Source: Paenibacillus faecalis (GTDB taxonomy: Bacteria > Bacillota > Bacilli > Paenibacillales > Paenibacillaceae). Taken from it: 64,000 nucleotides of DNA. Where the stretch lies: positions 968,104 through 1,032,103 of the forward strand of contig NZ_LT985747.1 in assembly GCF_900289175.1 (NCBI RefSeq). The letters run 5' to 3'. The notes under the pieces are model-generated. The model worked only from the letters and a program-made list of their open reading frames with translations. It was not told where the DNA came from and searched no databases. Position numbers and translations under genes: made by a program. Positions 45,709 to 54,409 of this stretch are shown in pieces (the stretch's first letter is position 1; each line of letters opens with the position of its first letter).

Positions 45709-46644
45709 CTACCATAAACTTGCTTGCTTTGTCGATTTCGCCAATTGATTGAACCCGATAAGCAGCAGGAAATTGATGACGGAATTGAACAAGCCAACCG
45801 CTGCCGAATAACTGTACTGGGCGCTTAACAGACCGGTTTTATAAACGTAAGTTTGAATAACTTCCGAAGAGCTCATATTGAGCGGATTTTGCATCAAATA
45901 CATTTTCTCAAAGCCAACAGCCATAAAGCTTCCAATATTCAAGATGAGCAAAATCATGATCGTCGGTAAAATAGATGGCAGATCGATATACCAAATGCGG
46001 TCCAGCTTGTTCGCACCGTCGACAATCGCCGCCTCATGAAGGTCTGGGCTGACGGATGTCAACGCTGCCAAGTAGATGATCATCGACCAGCCAGCGTTCT
46101 GCCATATTCCTGAAAATACGAATATCGTCTTGAACCAGTCTGCGCTAGCCATGAAGAAGACAGGATCGCCACCGAACCATGAGATCAGCTGATTGATCAA
46201 ACCGTTCCTCGGGGAGAGAAACAAGAAAAGCATCCCGACGATGACGACGACCGATATAAAATGCGGTGCATACGTCACCGTCTGCACGAGTTTCTTGAAT
46301 CTACTGTTTGCTACTTGGTTCAGCAGTAAAGCCAAAATGATCGGGATTGGAAAAGCGACAAGCAGCTCATACAAATTGATAGCCAGCGTATTCCAAATCA
46401 CAGTGCCGAATTTGTAGGAAGAAAAAAAGCGCTCGAAATGTTCGAAACCGACCCACGGGCTGCCAAGAATCCCTTTACTAGCCATAAAGTTTTTGAATGC
46501 GATGATAACGCCGTACATCGGAACATAGTGAAAGATCAAAAAGTACAATATCGTCGGAAATAAAATTAGATACAACTGGTGATGTTTACGTATGCGCTTC
46601 CATTTATACGAAAGACTTGTCGAGTTTGTTGATTTCGTTGTCAT
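45709..46644 (-). CDS. ABC sugar permease (LplB type)
   Basis: 311-residue partner permease with six membrane segments after a basic N-terminus (SLSYKWKRIRKHHQ). The EAA-loop reads LHEAAIVDGANKLDRIWYIDLP. GAGGGGAGAATGACAAC lies at the start. It forms the heterodimeric pore with the LplC-type protein. Confidence 0.93.
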   Translation of the reverse strand: MTTKSTNSTSLSYKWKRIRKHHQLYLILFPTILYFLIFHYVPMYGVIIAFKNFMASKGILGSPWVGFEHFERFFSSYKFGTVIWNTLAINLYELLVAFPIPIILALLLNQVANSRFKKLVQTVTYAPHFISVVVIVGMLFLFLSPRNGLINQLISWFGGDPVFFMASADWFKTIFVFSGIWQNAGWSMIIYLAALTSVSPDLHEAAIVDGANKLDRIWYIDLPSILPTIMILLILNIGSFMAVGFEKMYLMQNPLNMSSSEVIQTYVYKTGLLSAQYSYSAAVGLFNSVINFLLLIGFNQLAKSTKQASLW

Positions 46645-46815
46645 TCTCCCCTCTCATGTCGACCTGTTGATACCGCGGCATATACAACGTTAAGGGGATA
46701 TACATGGATCGTAAATATGCAAATCGTCTATCCAATTGTCAAATCGTTGGTTTCAGCCTGATTTGACAACCGGAAAGACATTCCACATACTTGGTGTTTC
46801 TATAGCGAGGATCTC

Positions 46816-49077
46816 CTAACCACCGATATCCTTTTGCGATAGGTAAAGCTTGCGATAATCACCTGGCGTTACCTTAAACACCTGCTTGAACTTCCGAATA
46901 AAGTTCGGCACATCCAAGTAACCGACTTGCTCGACGATGTCTTTGAGCTTCATATCGGTCGTTTCCAGCAGATACTTCGCCCTTTCCATCCGACAATAGG
47001 TCAGATAGTCGGTAACGGTCTGGCCGGTCAGTTCCTTGAAATGTCGCTTTAGGTACGATAAGGAAACCGCGAAGTGATCGGCCATATTCTGAACTGAGAA
47101 CTGCTGGTCACTGTAGTGAGCCTGAATATACGCCAGCATCTCCTGTCTTTGGCTATTTGACTTTACTTCTGTCTGAGAGTGTACAATATCTGCACACAGT
47201 CGCTCGCACATGAATCCGATGACATCAGCCAGCTCCTGAATCGTATCGAAGCTGGTCAGACTGAAAACATCTGGATATGGATTGTCCTCGGTCTCAAGCG
47301 CCCCCTTTAACCGATAAGTCTCCTTGACGATGCAATTGATCATGTCGTAACAAATACATCGGACCATATGCAGAGGTATAGCGCTCGATTCGATATAGGT
47401 CAGGACATCACTAACAACCTGCTTCAGCGATTCGGTATCTCCTTTGCGGATCAACATCTCCATTGCTTCAATGTCCTGCCTCGGATATTCGAATCCAGGA
47501 CTCGACTGGTTGGAAATTTCCGAATATAGAATTACTTCGTTATAGCCTTTCAGCAACCTGAAATCGAGAGCGGCCGAAGCTTCGATGAATGATTTGCCAA
47601 GCTGACGGATATCCTGCCGGAGATCGCCAACGCCTACTGTAATGCCGATGCCGTAACGCTCACGCATTTTTCCATGCAGCATCTTCATCTCATCCATCCA
47701 TTGTCTGTCCTCGGGATCAACGGCACAAATAAAATTAATAATTTGTCCTTCTAACCCCTCGACTCGATAACAGTTGAACTGCTGGCGCATCATCTCTTCT
47801 ATTCCTGCCAGCAAGTCGGATTGCTGTTTCCACGGCAATTGATCAATATGTCTAACTGATAATCGAACAACAAACAACCCAGACTTCATGAACCGGATTC
47901 CTACTTCCTCTGCTTTCTTCAGAAACGGTTCTGGTTCATTTATTTTTCCCGTCATCAACGTGAGCAGCAGATGCTCCTGGACCGCAGGCCGACTGTCGTG
48001 CAATGCATCCCCCAACTTCTGTTTCTCATTCGTTATTTTATGTACAGCTTGCAGCACTTCGTTTAAATTACGATACGATTCACCCCATTGTTTACCGGTA
48101 AACAGCAGAAAACGCCGAAGTGGATGATAATTGAATTTCAGCATGACAAATATGAGTCCACAACCGACGACAAGGACCAGGCCGAGCGACAACAGCGCTC
48201 TCGATTTCACTTCGTTCACGCGCTCCATATATTGCTCGACGGGAACTAACGTTATATATGTCCAATTGAATTGATCCGATTTCACCTTGGAAAATGCCAA
48301 CTCTTCCCCTTCCAACGTCCCCGTACTCATCCCGAATGGCAGTGACTCGACCAGTTGATGAAATTCCGGCTGTTCCAAGTAAGCCTCATCGCGCAAGGAG
48401 ACAATCCGTTCTCCGTCATCGTCTATAATGATCGTATTTCCCCTATTGTCTTCCAACAGCCCCTGCAGCATGATGCGCACAGTCTTCTCCTCGATCATGA
48501 ATAGAACCGATCCATAGGGTGACGCCGAATTCAATGGAAGCGGCACGATATATGTCAGCACGCGATCATCTGTCAATCGAGAAGATACGATCGGTTCTGA
48601 ATGTCGCAAGACAGGACGATCAAGCTCGCCCAAGTCTTTCATAAACTGCTCGAAGCTCCAATTCTCATACGGGTAGAACGTATCGATGAACTTGGACGTC
48701 GGGTAGGTACTGGAGCCGGAATAAATGTATGGCTGTCCTTTGAAATAAAGAAAAACTTCTTTTATAAAATTGTTGGCAGATGTATATGTGCGAAACCATT
48801 GTTTCGCTTTGACTGCGTTATACATGTTTTGATTTAACTGATAAGGCGTCAGCTCAGGCTTTGAAGCAATCTCAGCTGAGATCTTGTTCATTTCCTTTAT
48901 TTTCGTATCGAAAGAACCTTGGATTTGTTCAAGCATTCGCTGGTGGTTGGATACTATCTCTTCCTTCAAAATGTCTACAGAATACCGAAATACAAGCAAT
49001 CCAATAAGCAGTACCGGAATAATGAGCAACGACAAGTAGGAAATCAAATATTTATAAAATAACGGCATCTCTTTCAT
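46816..49077 (-). CDS. Membrane-anchored AraC-family regulator (YesS type)
   Basis: 753-residue regulator: one membrane segment at residues ~11-32, an extracytoplasmic sensor of about 250 residues, a second segment at ~293-313, a linker or partial GGDEF-like region, and a C-terminal AraC DNA-binding domain (~655-750) with two helix-turn-helix motifs (QNMADHFAVSLSYLKRHFKE; LKDIVEQVGYLDVPNFIRKF). Such proteins sense a sugar outside and activate a neighbouring LplABC operon, here the transporter and sulfatases 170 bases downstream. A CcpA-like site sits in its promoter. Confidence 0.92.
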   Translation of the reverse strand: MKEMPLFYKYLISYLSLLIIPVLLIGLLVFRYSVDILKEEIVSNHQRMLEQIQGSFDTKIKEMNKISAEIASKPELTPYQLNQNMYNAVKAKQWFRTYTSANNFIKEVFLYFKGQPYIYSGSSTYPTSKFIDTFYPYENWSFEQFMKDLGELDRPVLRHSEPIVSSRLTDDRVLTYIVPLPLNSASPYGSVLFMIEEKTVRIMLQGLLEDNRGNTIIIDDDGERIVSLRDEAYLEQPEFHQLVESLPFGMSTGTLEGEELAFSKVKSDQFNWTYITLVPVEQYMERVNEVKSRALLSLGLVLVVGCGLIFVMLKFNYHPLRRFLLFTGKQWGESYRNLNEVLQAVHKITNEKQKLGDALHDSRPAVQEHLLLTLMTGKINEPEPFLKKAEEVGIRFMKSGLFVVRLSVRHIDQLPWKQQSDLLAGIEEMMRQQFNCYRVEGLEGQIINFICAVDPEDRQWMDEMKMLHGKMRERYGIGITVGVGDLRQDIRQLGKSFIEASAALDFRLLKGYNEVILYSEISNQSSPGFEYPRQDIEAMEMLIRKGDTESLKQVVSDVLTYIESSAIPLHMVRCICYDMINCIVKETYRLKGALETEDNPYPDVFSLTSFDTIQELADVIGFMCERLCADIVHSQTEVKSNSQRQEMLAYIQAHYSDQQFSVQNMADHFAVSLSYLKRHFKELTGQTVTDYLTYCRMERAKYLLETTDMKLKDIVEQVGYLDVPNFIRKFKQVFKVTPGDYRKLYLSQKDIGG

Positions 49078-49118
49078 TTAAATCCATTCCCCCTTGCTAC
49101 ATTACACAAATGATAGAT

Positions 49119-49137
49119 AGTATAGTAAGCGCTTCCA
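49119..49137 (-). promoter_or_regulatory. CcpA-like cre site beside a -10 box before the regulator gene
   Basis: Minus-strand TGGAAGCGCTTACT (49124-49137) matches the cre consensus with two exceptions and runs into TATACT (49119-49124), a likely -10 box. Binding there would block transcription when glucose is present. Confidence 0.55.
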
Positions 49138-49216
49138 CCATGAAGCATTAAATTATATTATCATATTGCTGGAACCCATACCATCTCTATTCCGAAAGCA
49201 ACAATCAAATAAACTT

Positions 49217-49258
49217 AAAGGGCGCTTCCAGCTCGTAACTACAGTGGAAACGCCCCTT
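49217..49258 (-). terminator. Terminator of the MBL-fold gene
   Basis: Minus-strand AAAGGGGCGTTTCCA pairs imperfectly with TGGAAGCGCCCTTT. Confidence 0.65.
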
Positions 49259-49271
49259 TTTAAAATCTAGA

Positions 49272-50069
49272 TTAGAATTGAATTCGCAATCCTTCATATG
49301 TATGAATACCTGTGCCGTAGCGAACAAGATCTTTTTCCCGCAAATCCTGTGCCGCGTGTTGTGCGACCTTGAGCCAGCTTGGATCAAGCCCGATAGTGTT
49401 ATGGCTTCCGAATATTCGCTTCACTTCGGGAATACGCGAAATTGTGTCGAGTGAGTTCAGAAGAGCTTCAGGGTCTGTTGTCGGATAAAAAGCATAAACC
49501 GGTGTCTCATCGTACAGTAAATCTCCTGTAAACAGATAGCCTCGACTCGGATCAAACAGAGCGATATGGCCTGGTGAATGACCCGGCGTATGATAAATTT
49601 TCAGGCTTCGTCCTCCAAGTTCAACCACATCCCCGTCACGCAGCAATCCTGTCGGCTTCCCTTGATATGGCTTATAAGACGTCGGGTCAAACGTCTCTGG
49701 GACCGGCCTTGTAATATCTCTCGACATGTCTTTTCGAATCTGCTCGATTCCGAGCCCCTTAATACCGCTTACCAGCCAATCTTCCTCAGCTTCATGCACA
49801 TATATCTCCTCGAATTGACCGTGGCTTCCAATATGATCCGCGTGCACATGTGTCGTCAGAACGATAATCGGCAAGTCGGTGAGCTGATCGGTCATCCGTT
49901 TGATCTGGTCAATACCAAGTCCCGTGTCAATCAGCGCCGCTCTTTCTTGTCCAAGCAAAAGGAAGGAGTGAACTTTCTCCCAGTGGCCAAACTCACTGAT
50001 CGCAAACGTCTCAGCATCGATCTGCGAAACTGTAAACCATGCATCATCAATAACAATCTCATTGTTCAT
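49272..50069 (-). CDS. MBL-fold metallo-hydrolase
   Basis: 265-residue metallo-beta-lactamase-fold protein. HVHADHIGSHGQF (~71-83) supplies the HxHxDH zinc ligands, TPGHSPGHIALF the next His, FTGDLLYDE the bridging Asp and GSHNTIGLD the last His. The class includes glyoxalase II-like thioesterases and lactonases; substrate unknown. I start at the ATG at 50069 behind GCGGGGGATACGT; a GTG at 50090 is possible. Confidence 0.85.
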   Translation of the reverse strand: MNNEIVIDDAWFTVSQIDAETFAISEFGHWEKVHSFLLLGQERAALIDTGLGIDQIKRMTDQLTDLPIIVLTTHVHADHIGSHGQFEEIYVHEAEEDWLVSGIKGLGIEQIRKDMSRDITRPVPETFDPTSYKPYQGKPTGLLRDGDVVELGGRSLKIYHTPGHSPGHIALFDPSRGYLFTGDLLYDETPVYAFYPTTDPEALLNSLDTISRIPEVKRIFGSHNTIGLDPSWLKVAQHAAQDLREKDLVRYGTGIHTYEGLRIQF

Positions 50070-50261
50070 ACGTATCCCCCGCCATTTCACTATTGAATGG
50101 TAATGTCACTGTCATCGTCTGGATTAGAACAATCCACTCTTTTGTTCACTGTAGCTATGTTAACATAAGAATATAGCTTATATTGTTTCCTCTCTGCTCT
50201 TGGTTATGGTATATTATCCACATTCGTGTAATTATCATCAATGTCAGAAGGAAGTGCCTGT

Positions 50262-50777
50262 ATGTTCGATCCAACCATATTTGAAAATTTGAAGGTTGCG
50301 GTGGAGAATATAGTCTATGATCTGGATAATCTGGATAAACGGATTTTGGTCACCGACCGGACAGACCGGATAGATATGGCCGTCATGTCACGGCATTTCA
50401 GTCTCAAATTCGAGCTTGTTCCAAAAACGGGAGCAGAGGCTGAGATTCGGCTTGAGGCTTTTTTAAAGGATCTGGCCGCTGAAATATTGGAAACTCCCGG
50501 GGAACAGCCCGGCTGCGCGCTATCCCTTCGTTTCTATACACAAGTTAGAATTGTACCCGAGCAGTGCCGACGTATTGCTGAACTGATAGAGGCCATATGG
50601 GACCCTCAGATCACCCCGGTACAGACACTAAGCTGTGTTTTCGGTGAAGACCCTGCCGTTTTCAAAAATACGATAGAACTTAAATTCCCGCATAAAATCA
50701 ACGAAAATAACATGTCTGAACTCCCCAATCTGGTGGAGCATATGATCCGAACGCTTGAGGGATTAACCGAGCTGTAA
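50262..50777 (+). CDS. Hypothetical protein, 171 residues
   Basis: Not recognised. MFDPTIFENLKVAVENIVYD is followed by DRTDRIDMAVMSRHFSLKFE, and a mix of helix and strand follows; no membrane segment, no metal motif. Paenibacillus-like genomes carry such soluble proteins of unknown role. AGAAGGAAGTGCCTGT precedes the ATG at 50262, so the ATG at 50241 is unlikely. It faces the VOC gene across a shared terminator. Confidence 0.7.
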   Translation: MFDPTIFENLKVAVENIVYDLDNLDKRILVTDRTDRIDMAVMSRHFSLKFELVPKTGAEAEIRLEAFLKDLAAEILETPGEQPGCALSLRFYTQVRIVPEQCRRIAELIEAIWDPQITPVQTLSCVFGEDPAVFKNTIELKFPHKINENNMSELPNLVEHMIRTLEGLTEL

Positions 50778-50802
50778 TTTCATATTTAAGTGTTTAGCAA
50801 AT

Positions 50803-50836
50803 AAGCCACTTGAAGGATTGACTCTTCAAGTGGCTT
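50803..50836. terminator. Bidirectional terminator between the hypothetical and VOC genes
   Basis: AAGCCACTTGAAG-N8-CTTCAAGTGGCTT, a perfect 13-bp stem, with T-rich flanks on both strands. Confidence 0.85.
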
Positions 50837-50840
50837 GCTC

Positions 50841-51710
50841 TTATTTCGATTGAACGACAAACCGAACTTCAATATCGGAAGGATCGGTTACATAAGAAGC
50901 ACCGTCATCACGCTTCTCCAACGTCAACCCTGCCGCACGGATTCTACTGCTGACCACCTCAAGCTCTTCTTCGGTTGGAAGAACAACGGTAAAATAATTC
51001 ATACCCGCCGCATGACGAGGTGTATTCGGCACGCCCACACCAGCCCATACATTCAATCCGAGATGGTGATGGTACCCACCTGCCGAAACGAAGAGTGCAG
51101 CTCGGCCGTAATGCGCCGTCAGCTCAAATCCAATCACGTCGCAATAAAAACGCTGCGCTTCTTGAAGATTCGATACATGGAAATGCACATGACCAATTAC
51201 CGTTTCTGCCGGAAGTCCGGCCCACTCCAATCCTTCGGATACCGCCAGCAAACCGTCCACATCTACAGGTTCTGTAGTCATCATGATTTCGCCCTTTGCA
51301 TCCCGCTTCCATGTGTCCCTCGGTCGATCTGCATAAATTTCAATGCCATTATTGTCCGGGTCACTGAGATAAAGAGCTTCGCTAACAAGATGATCTCCTT
51401 GCCCAACCGGAATTTGATGAGCTGATAAGTTTCGCAACACAAGTCCAAGTGTTTTACGATCTGGCACAAGAATCGCAAAATGATACAGCCCTGCCGCTGT
51501 TCGCTCCGGCTGCCGGATTAATCCCTCCACCTCTTCAAGCACAAGCAATGGATGCTTGCCGTCGGCCGTCAATTCGGCGACTCTTCCTTGCTGTCGAAGC
51601 ACTTTCAAGCCGATAACCTTAGTATAAAACGTAACGGATCTCGCCAAGTTACGTATACGCAAAGAAACTTGTCCAAGCTCTGTGGACGGATGAAGCGCTG
51701 CTGACATCAT
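50841..51710 (-). CDS. Two-domain VOC-family dioxygenase/glyoxalase (CatE-like)
   Basis: About 289 residues with two vicinal-oxygen-chelate halves: LGQVSLRIRNLARSVTFYTK (~13) and IGHVHFHVSNLQEAQRFYCD (~165). Metal ligands fit His in HVHFH, His in YHHHLGLNVW and Glu near SDIEVRF. In Bacillus the closest type is catechol 2,3-dioxygenase CatE, which opens quinone-derived catechols. The ATG at 51710 follows AAGGAGTGGTG. Its promoter (TTGTTG, 18 bases, TATACT at 51759-51788) is covered in the -35 region by a 19-bp palindrome also found at the Rrf2 gene next door. Confidence 0.85.
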   Translation of the reverse strand: MMSAALHPSTELGQVSLRIRNLARSVTFYTKVIGLKVLRQQGRVAELTADGKHPLLVLEEVEGLIRQPERTAAGLYHFAILVPDRKTLGLVLRNLSAHQIPVGQGDHLVSEALYLSDPDNNGIEIYADRPRDTWKRDAKGEIMMTTEPVDVDGLLAVSEGLEWAGLPAETVIGHVHFHVSNLQEAQRFYCDVIGFELTAHYGRAALFVSAGGYHHHLGLNVWAGVGVPNTPRHAAGMNYFTVVLPTEEELEVVSSRIRAAGLTLEKRDDGASYVTDPSDIEVRFVVQSK

Positions 51711-51777
51711 CACCACTCCTTATTTTCATCAAATCATGAATTGAATTTACGTTTTAATAGTATAACAAGTCATTGGA

Positions 51778-51796
51778 TGTAACAACAATAGTTACA
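51778..51796. promoter_or_regulatory. Palindromic operator before the VOC gene
   Basis: TGTAACAACAATAGTTACA; it overlaps the -35 element at 51783-51788 and is identical at 16 of 19 positions to the palindrome at 52374-52392. Confidence 0.65.
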
Positions 51797-51863
51797 GGTT
51801 GTATATGACTGATTATATTAGCTAACAAAAGTAAAGTCAATTACATTTTTTCATGAAATGTCG

Positions 51864-52337
51864 TCAATCCTTAACCTTCGGGTCTAAGGAGGGGTGTCTG
51901 CCCTCATTTTCTGCATCCATCAATGATATACTCTGTACGACGTCATGAAGCGTAACTTCCTGAAGTACTCTTTCCATCGCTTGTTGGGCAAGCTGAAACA
52001 CAGGCAGGATGACATCTTGAATATTTTTTCCCACAGGACATTTCACATTTGGATGCTCATGAACCGCAAACAGATTATTCTCCTGAACTACGTGAACTGC
52101 ACGATATATATCCAACAACGATATTTCCGCAGCGGGCTTCTTAAGCTTGGCGCCGGCTACTCCTGGACGTACTTCAACAAGACCCGCTTTATTCAGCATA
52201 CTTGTAAGCCTTCGAATGACTACCGGATTCGTATTGACACTTCTTGCAACATAATCTGAGGTGCTCGGTTCAGACTTGTTCATCTCCAACACAGACAAAA
52301 TATGAATGGCGACCGCAAAACGGGTGCTTAAACTCAA
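51864..52337 (-). CDS. Rrf2-family transcriptional regulator (TTG start)
   Basis: About 157 residues. The winged-helix N-terminus MSLSTRFAVAIHILSVLEMN is typical of Rrf2 proteins; the recognition helix is in NPVVIRRLTSMLNKAGLVEV. A single Cys lies in the middle (VKCPVG, ~105) with none of the three-Cys iron-sulfur set of IscR, so a thiol-redox sensor of the YwnA/HypR type is likely. A TTG at 52337, seven bases after GGGGGAG, gives the family's usual start; the frame is open to 52385. It has its own palindrome over the -10 box and is predicted to repress itself and the VOC gene. Confidence 0.87.
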   Translation of the reverse strand: MSLSTRFAVAIHILSVLEMNKSEPSTSDYVARSVNTNPVVIRRLTSMLNKAGLVEVRPGVAGAKLKKPAAEISLLDIYRAVHVVQENNLFAVHEHPNVKCPVGKNIQDVILPVFQLAQQAMERVLQEVTLHDVVQSISLMDAENEGRHPSLDPKVKD

Positions 52338-52373
52338 GGTGACTCTCCCCCATCGTAGCTTCTCAAATGAAAT

Positions 52374-52410
52374 TGTAACTATCATAGTTACATCAAACGG
52401 AAAAAGTCAA
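52374..52410 (-). promoter_or_regulatory. Rrf2-gene promoter with perfect palindrome over the -10 box
   Basis: TTGACT (52405-52410), 18-base spacer, TATGAT (52381-52386) on the minus strand. The perfect palindrome TGTAACTAT-C-ATAGTTACA (52374-52392) covers the -10 box. Confidence 0.7.
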
Positions 52411-52425
52411 TACATACGAGACGCC

Positions 52426-53001
52426 TTATGGATTATGATAAAGAGCTCTATACTCATCCTCCAACATGCTCATCATGATCGAATCATGATACTGATGTTC
52501 ATAATATAACGCATCCCGCTGTATGCCTTCTTTACGAAATCCGACCTTTTCATAAGCCCTAATCGCGCGGTCGTTGTATGTAAACACCTGCAACTCAATC
52601 CGGTGCAGATTAAGAACTCCAAAGCTGTACTCCAACAGAAGACGGATTGACTCCGGCCCATATCCCTTACCCTGATGGTTATCCGAATCAATAGCAATCC
52701 GCATATTGGCATTTCGGTTGATATGATCGATATCCTGTAAGGCGATATCCCCAATCACTTCATCCGTATCCGCTAATGCGATAAGCAGGAGGACTGTGGA
52801 GTCATCCGTTGACTTGCCCTCAATATAGCGGCGAATGCCTTCCAACGTGAAAGGCTTCTTCGTTCCGGTTAACCTCCGAACTTCCGGGTTAAACAACATA
52901 TGAAAATACCCTTCTGCGTCCTCTATCCCAATCGGTCTTAAATATACTCGCTCTCCTTCCAGAAAGCGAACCGGCTGCGTGGTCCATAACCTCGAATCCA
53001 T
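52426..53001 (-). CDS. RimJ/RimL-type GNAT acetyltransferase
   Basis: 191-residue acetyltransferase of the RimJ/RimL group. EGERVYLRPIGIEDAEGYF opens the fold; the acetyl-CoA site is AIDSDNHQGKGYGPESIRLL (~118) and the end is AIRAYEKVGFRKEGIQRDAL. GGGGGGGTATT precedes the ATG. Such enzymes acetylate protein N-termini, or antibiotics; substrate unknown. Confidence 0.85.
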   Translation of the reverse strand: MDSRLWTTQPVRFLEGERVYLRPIGIEDAEGYFHMLFNPEVRRLTGTKKPFTLEGIRRYIEGKSTDDSTVLLLIALADTDEVIGDIALQDIDHINRNANMRIAIDSDNHQGKGYGPESIRLLLEYSFGVLNLHRIELQVFTYNDRAIRAYEKVGFRKEGIQRDALYYEHQYHDSIMMSMLEDEYRALYHNP

Positions 53002-53174
53002 AATACCCCCCCTGATTTTTAATTTTTGGTTAAGCGTCTATATTATAACAAGGAATTACACTTGAAGTATTTCCGACAGTTGATACAGACATAACTTTAC
53101 AGCCGTATCATAAAAAGCTACGCTAAATAGTGAAAGTAAATCGCCCAGGATGCAATCGAAAGGATGAACGAAAA

Positions 53175-54263
53175 ATGAATAACAGACTGGAGCAATTATC
53201 GAACGCTATGAACCATCAAGGATGGGATGTGTTGTTAATTACAGATCCCAAGCACGTGTATTACTTGACAGGCTTTGCCTGTGATCCGCACGAACGCTTT
53301 CTCGGCCTATTGCTGGCTCGGGGAGAAGAGCCCCTCCTGATCGTTCCAGCGCTTGATGGTGAGGCAGCGGCAGCAGCTTCATCCGTCAACCAAATCATTA
53401 CCCATCAGGATACAGATAACCCGTATGAACTGCTCAGCAAACAGATTAAAGGTGCGATCGGCACGATGGCACTGGAAAAGGATCAGCTTACCGTATCCCG
53501 ATATGAGCAGCTGCAGCATTTTCTAAACGCTCGTGCCTTTGAAGACGCAGGTAAAGTGCTGCGTGAGATGCGTGTAAAAAAATCCGAGGATGAAATCAAC
53601 AAGCTGAAACGAGCCGCTGTACTCGTTGAAGAGGTGCTCGCCCAAGGTTTGAAGCAGGTCAAGATCGGTATGCGTGAAATCGAGCTTGTAGCCGAACTGG
53701 AATATTTGATGAAAAAGCTAGGGGCTGACGGTCCCTCTTTTGATACAATGGTCCTGACAGGAACAAACACAGCTCTGCCTCACGGTGTACCGGGCTCAAG
53801 GCCGATTGAACAAGGCGACTTGCTGATGTTTGATCTCGGTGTGTATGCAGGCGGATACGCTTCAGACATTACCCGAACCTTTGCAGTCGGGCAGATCAAT
53901 AGCGAGCAGGAGCGTATTTACAATACGGTTCTGGCCGCTAATGAAGCTGCTATACATGCTGTTAAACCCGGCGTTACATACGGTTCAATCGATCAGGCTG
54001 CCCGGGCAGTCATTGAAGAGGCTGGTTATGGACCTGCGTTCTTGCACCGTTTAGGCCACGGGCTGGGGATGGATGTGCATGAGTATCCGTCCGTTCACGG
54101 TCTCAATGAAGAACTGCTCCAGTCCGGGGCTGTATTTACAATCGAACCAGGTATCTATGTGCCGGGGGTAGGCGGCGTCCGGATCGAGGATGATGTTTAT
54201 GTGACAGACAATGGTGTCGAAGTGCTGACTTCTTTTCCTAAAAAGTTGACGGTCATCGGCTAA
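53175..54263 (+). CDS. Xaa-Pro peptidase, M24B family
   Basis: A 362-residue cytoplasmic metallopeptidase that cleaves Xaa-Pro bonds (PepQ/YqhT type). An N-terminal creatinase-like domain (~1-130) is followed by a pita-bread domain. The five metal residues are visible: Asp in MFDLGVYAGG, Asp in YASDITRTF, His in HRLGHGLGMDVHE, Glu in TIEPGIY and Glu in VRIEDDV. The start at 53175 follows AAAGGATGA; an ATG at 53130 has no ribosome site. Monocistronic with its own terminator. Confidence 0.92.
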   Translation: MNNRLEQLSNAMNHQGWDVLLITDPKHVYYLTGFACDPHERFLGLLLARGEEPLLIVPALDGEAAAAASSVNQIITHQDTDNPYELLSKQIKGAIGTMALEKDQLTVSRYEQLQHFLNARAFEDAGKVLREMRVKKSEDEINKLKRAAVLVEEVLAQGLKQVKIGMREIELVAELEYLMKKLGADGPSFDTMVLTGTNTALPHGVPGSRPIEQGDLLMFDLGVYAGGYASDITRTFAVGQINSEQERIYNTVLAANEAAIHAVKPGVTYGSIDQAARAVIEEAGYGPAFLHRLGHGLGMDVHEYPSVHGLNEELLQSGAVFTIEPGIYVPGVGGVRIEDDVYVTDNGVEVLTSFPKKLTVIG

Positions 54264-54275
54264 TCCTGATAAAGA

Positions 54276-54317
54276 CTCGGCCGCTTTCCCAAGACATTTT
54301 GGGGAAGCGGCCGTCTT
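54276..54317 (+). terminator. Terminator of the M24B peptidase gene
   Basis: CGGCCGCTTTCCC pairs with GGGGAAGCGGCCG; TCTTTC follows. Confidence 0.75.
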
Positions 54318-54351
54318 TCATCTATCTTTTTGATATTTGACGGTCTTACCA

Positions 54352-54393
54352 GAAAAAAAAGTGCCCCAGGTCAGCAGACCTTTGGGACACATT
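54352..54393 (-). terminator. Terminator of the cystine symporter gene
   Basis: Minus-strand GTGTCCCAAAGGTC-TGCT-GACCTGGGGCAC, then TTTTTTTT. Confidence 0.85.
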
Positions 54394-54409
54394 CAAAGTT
54401 TAATTTCGT

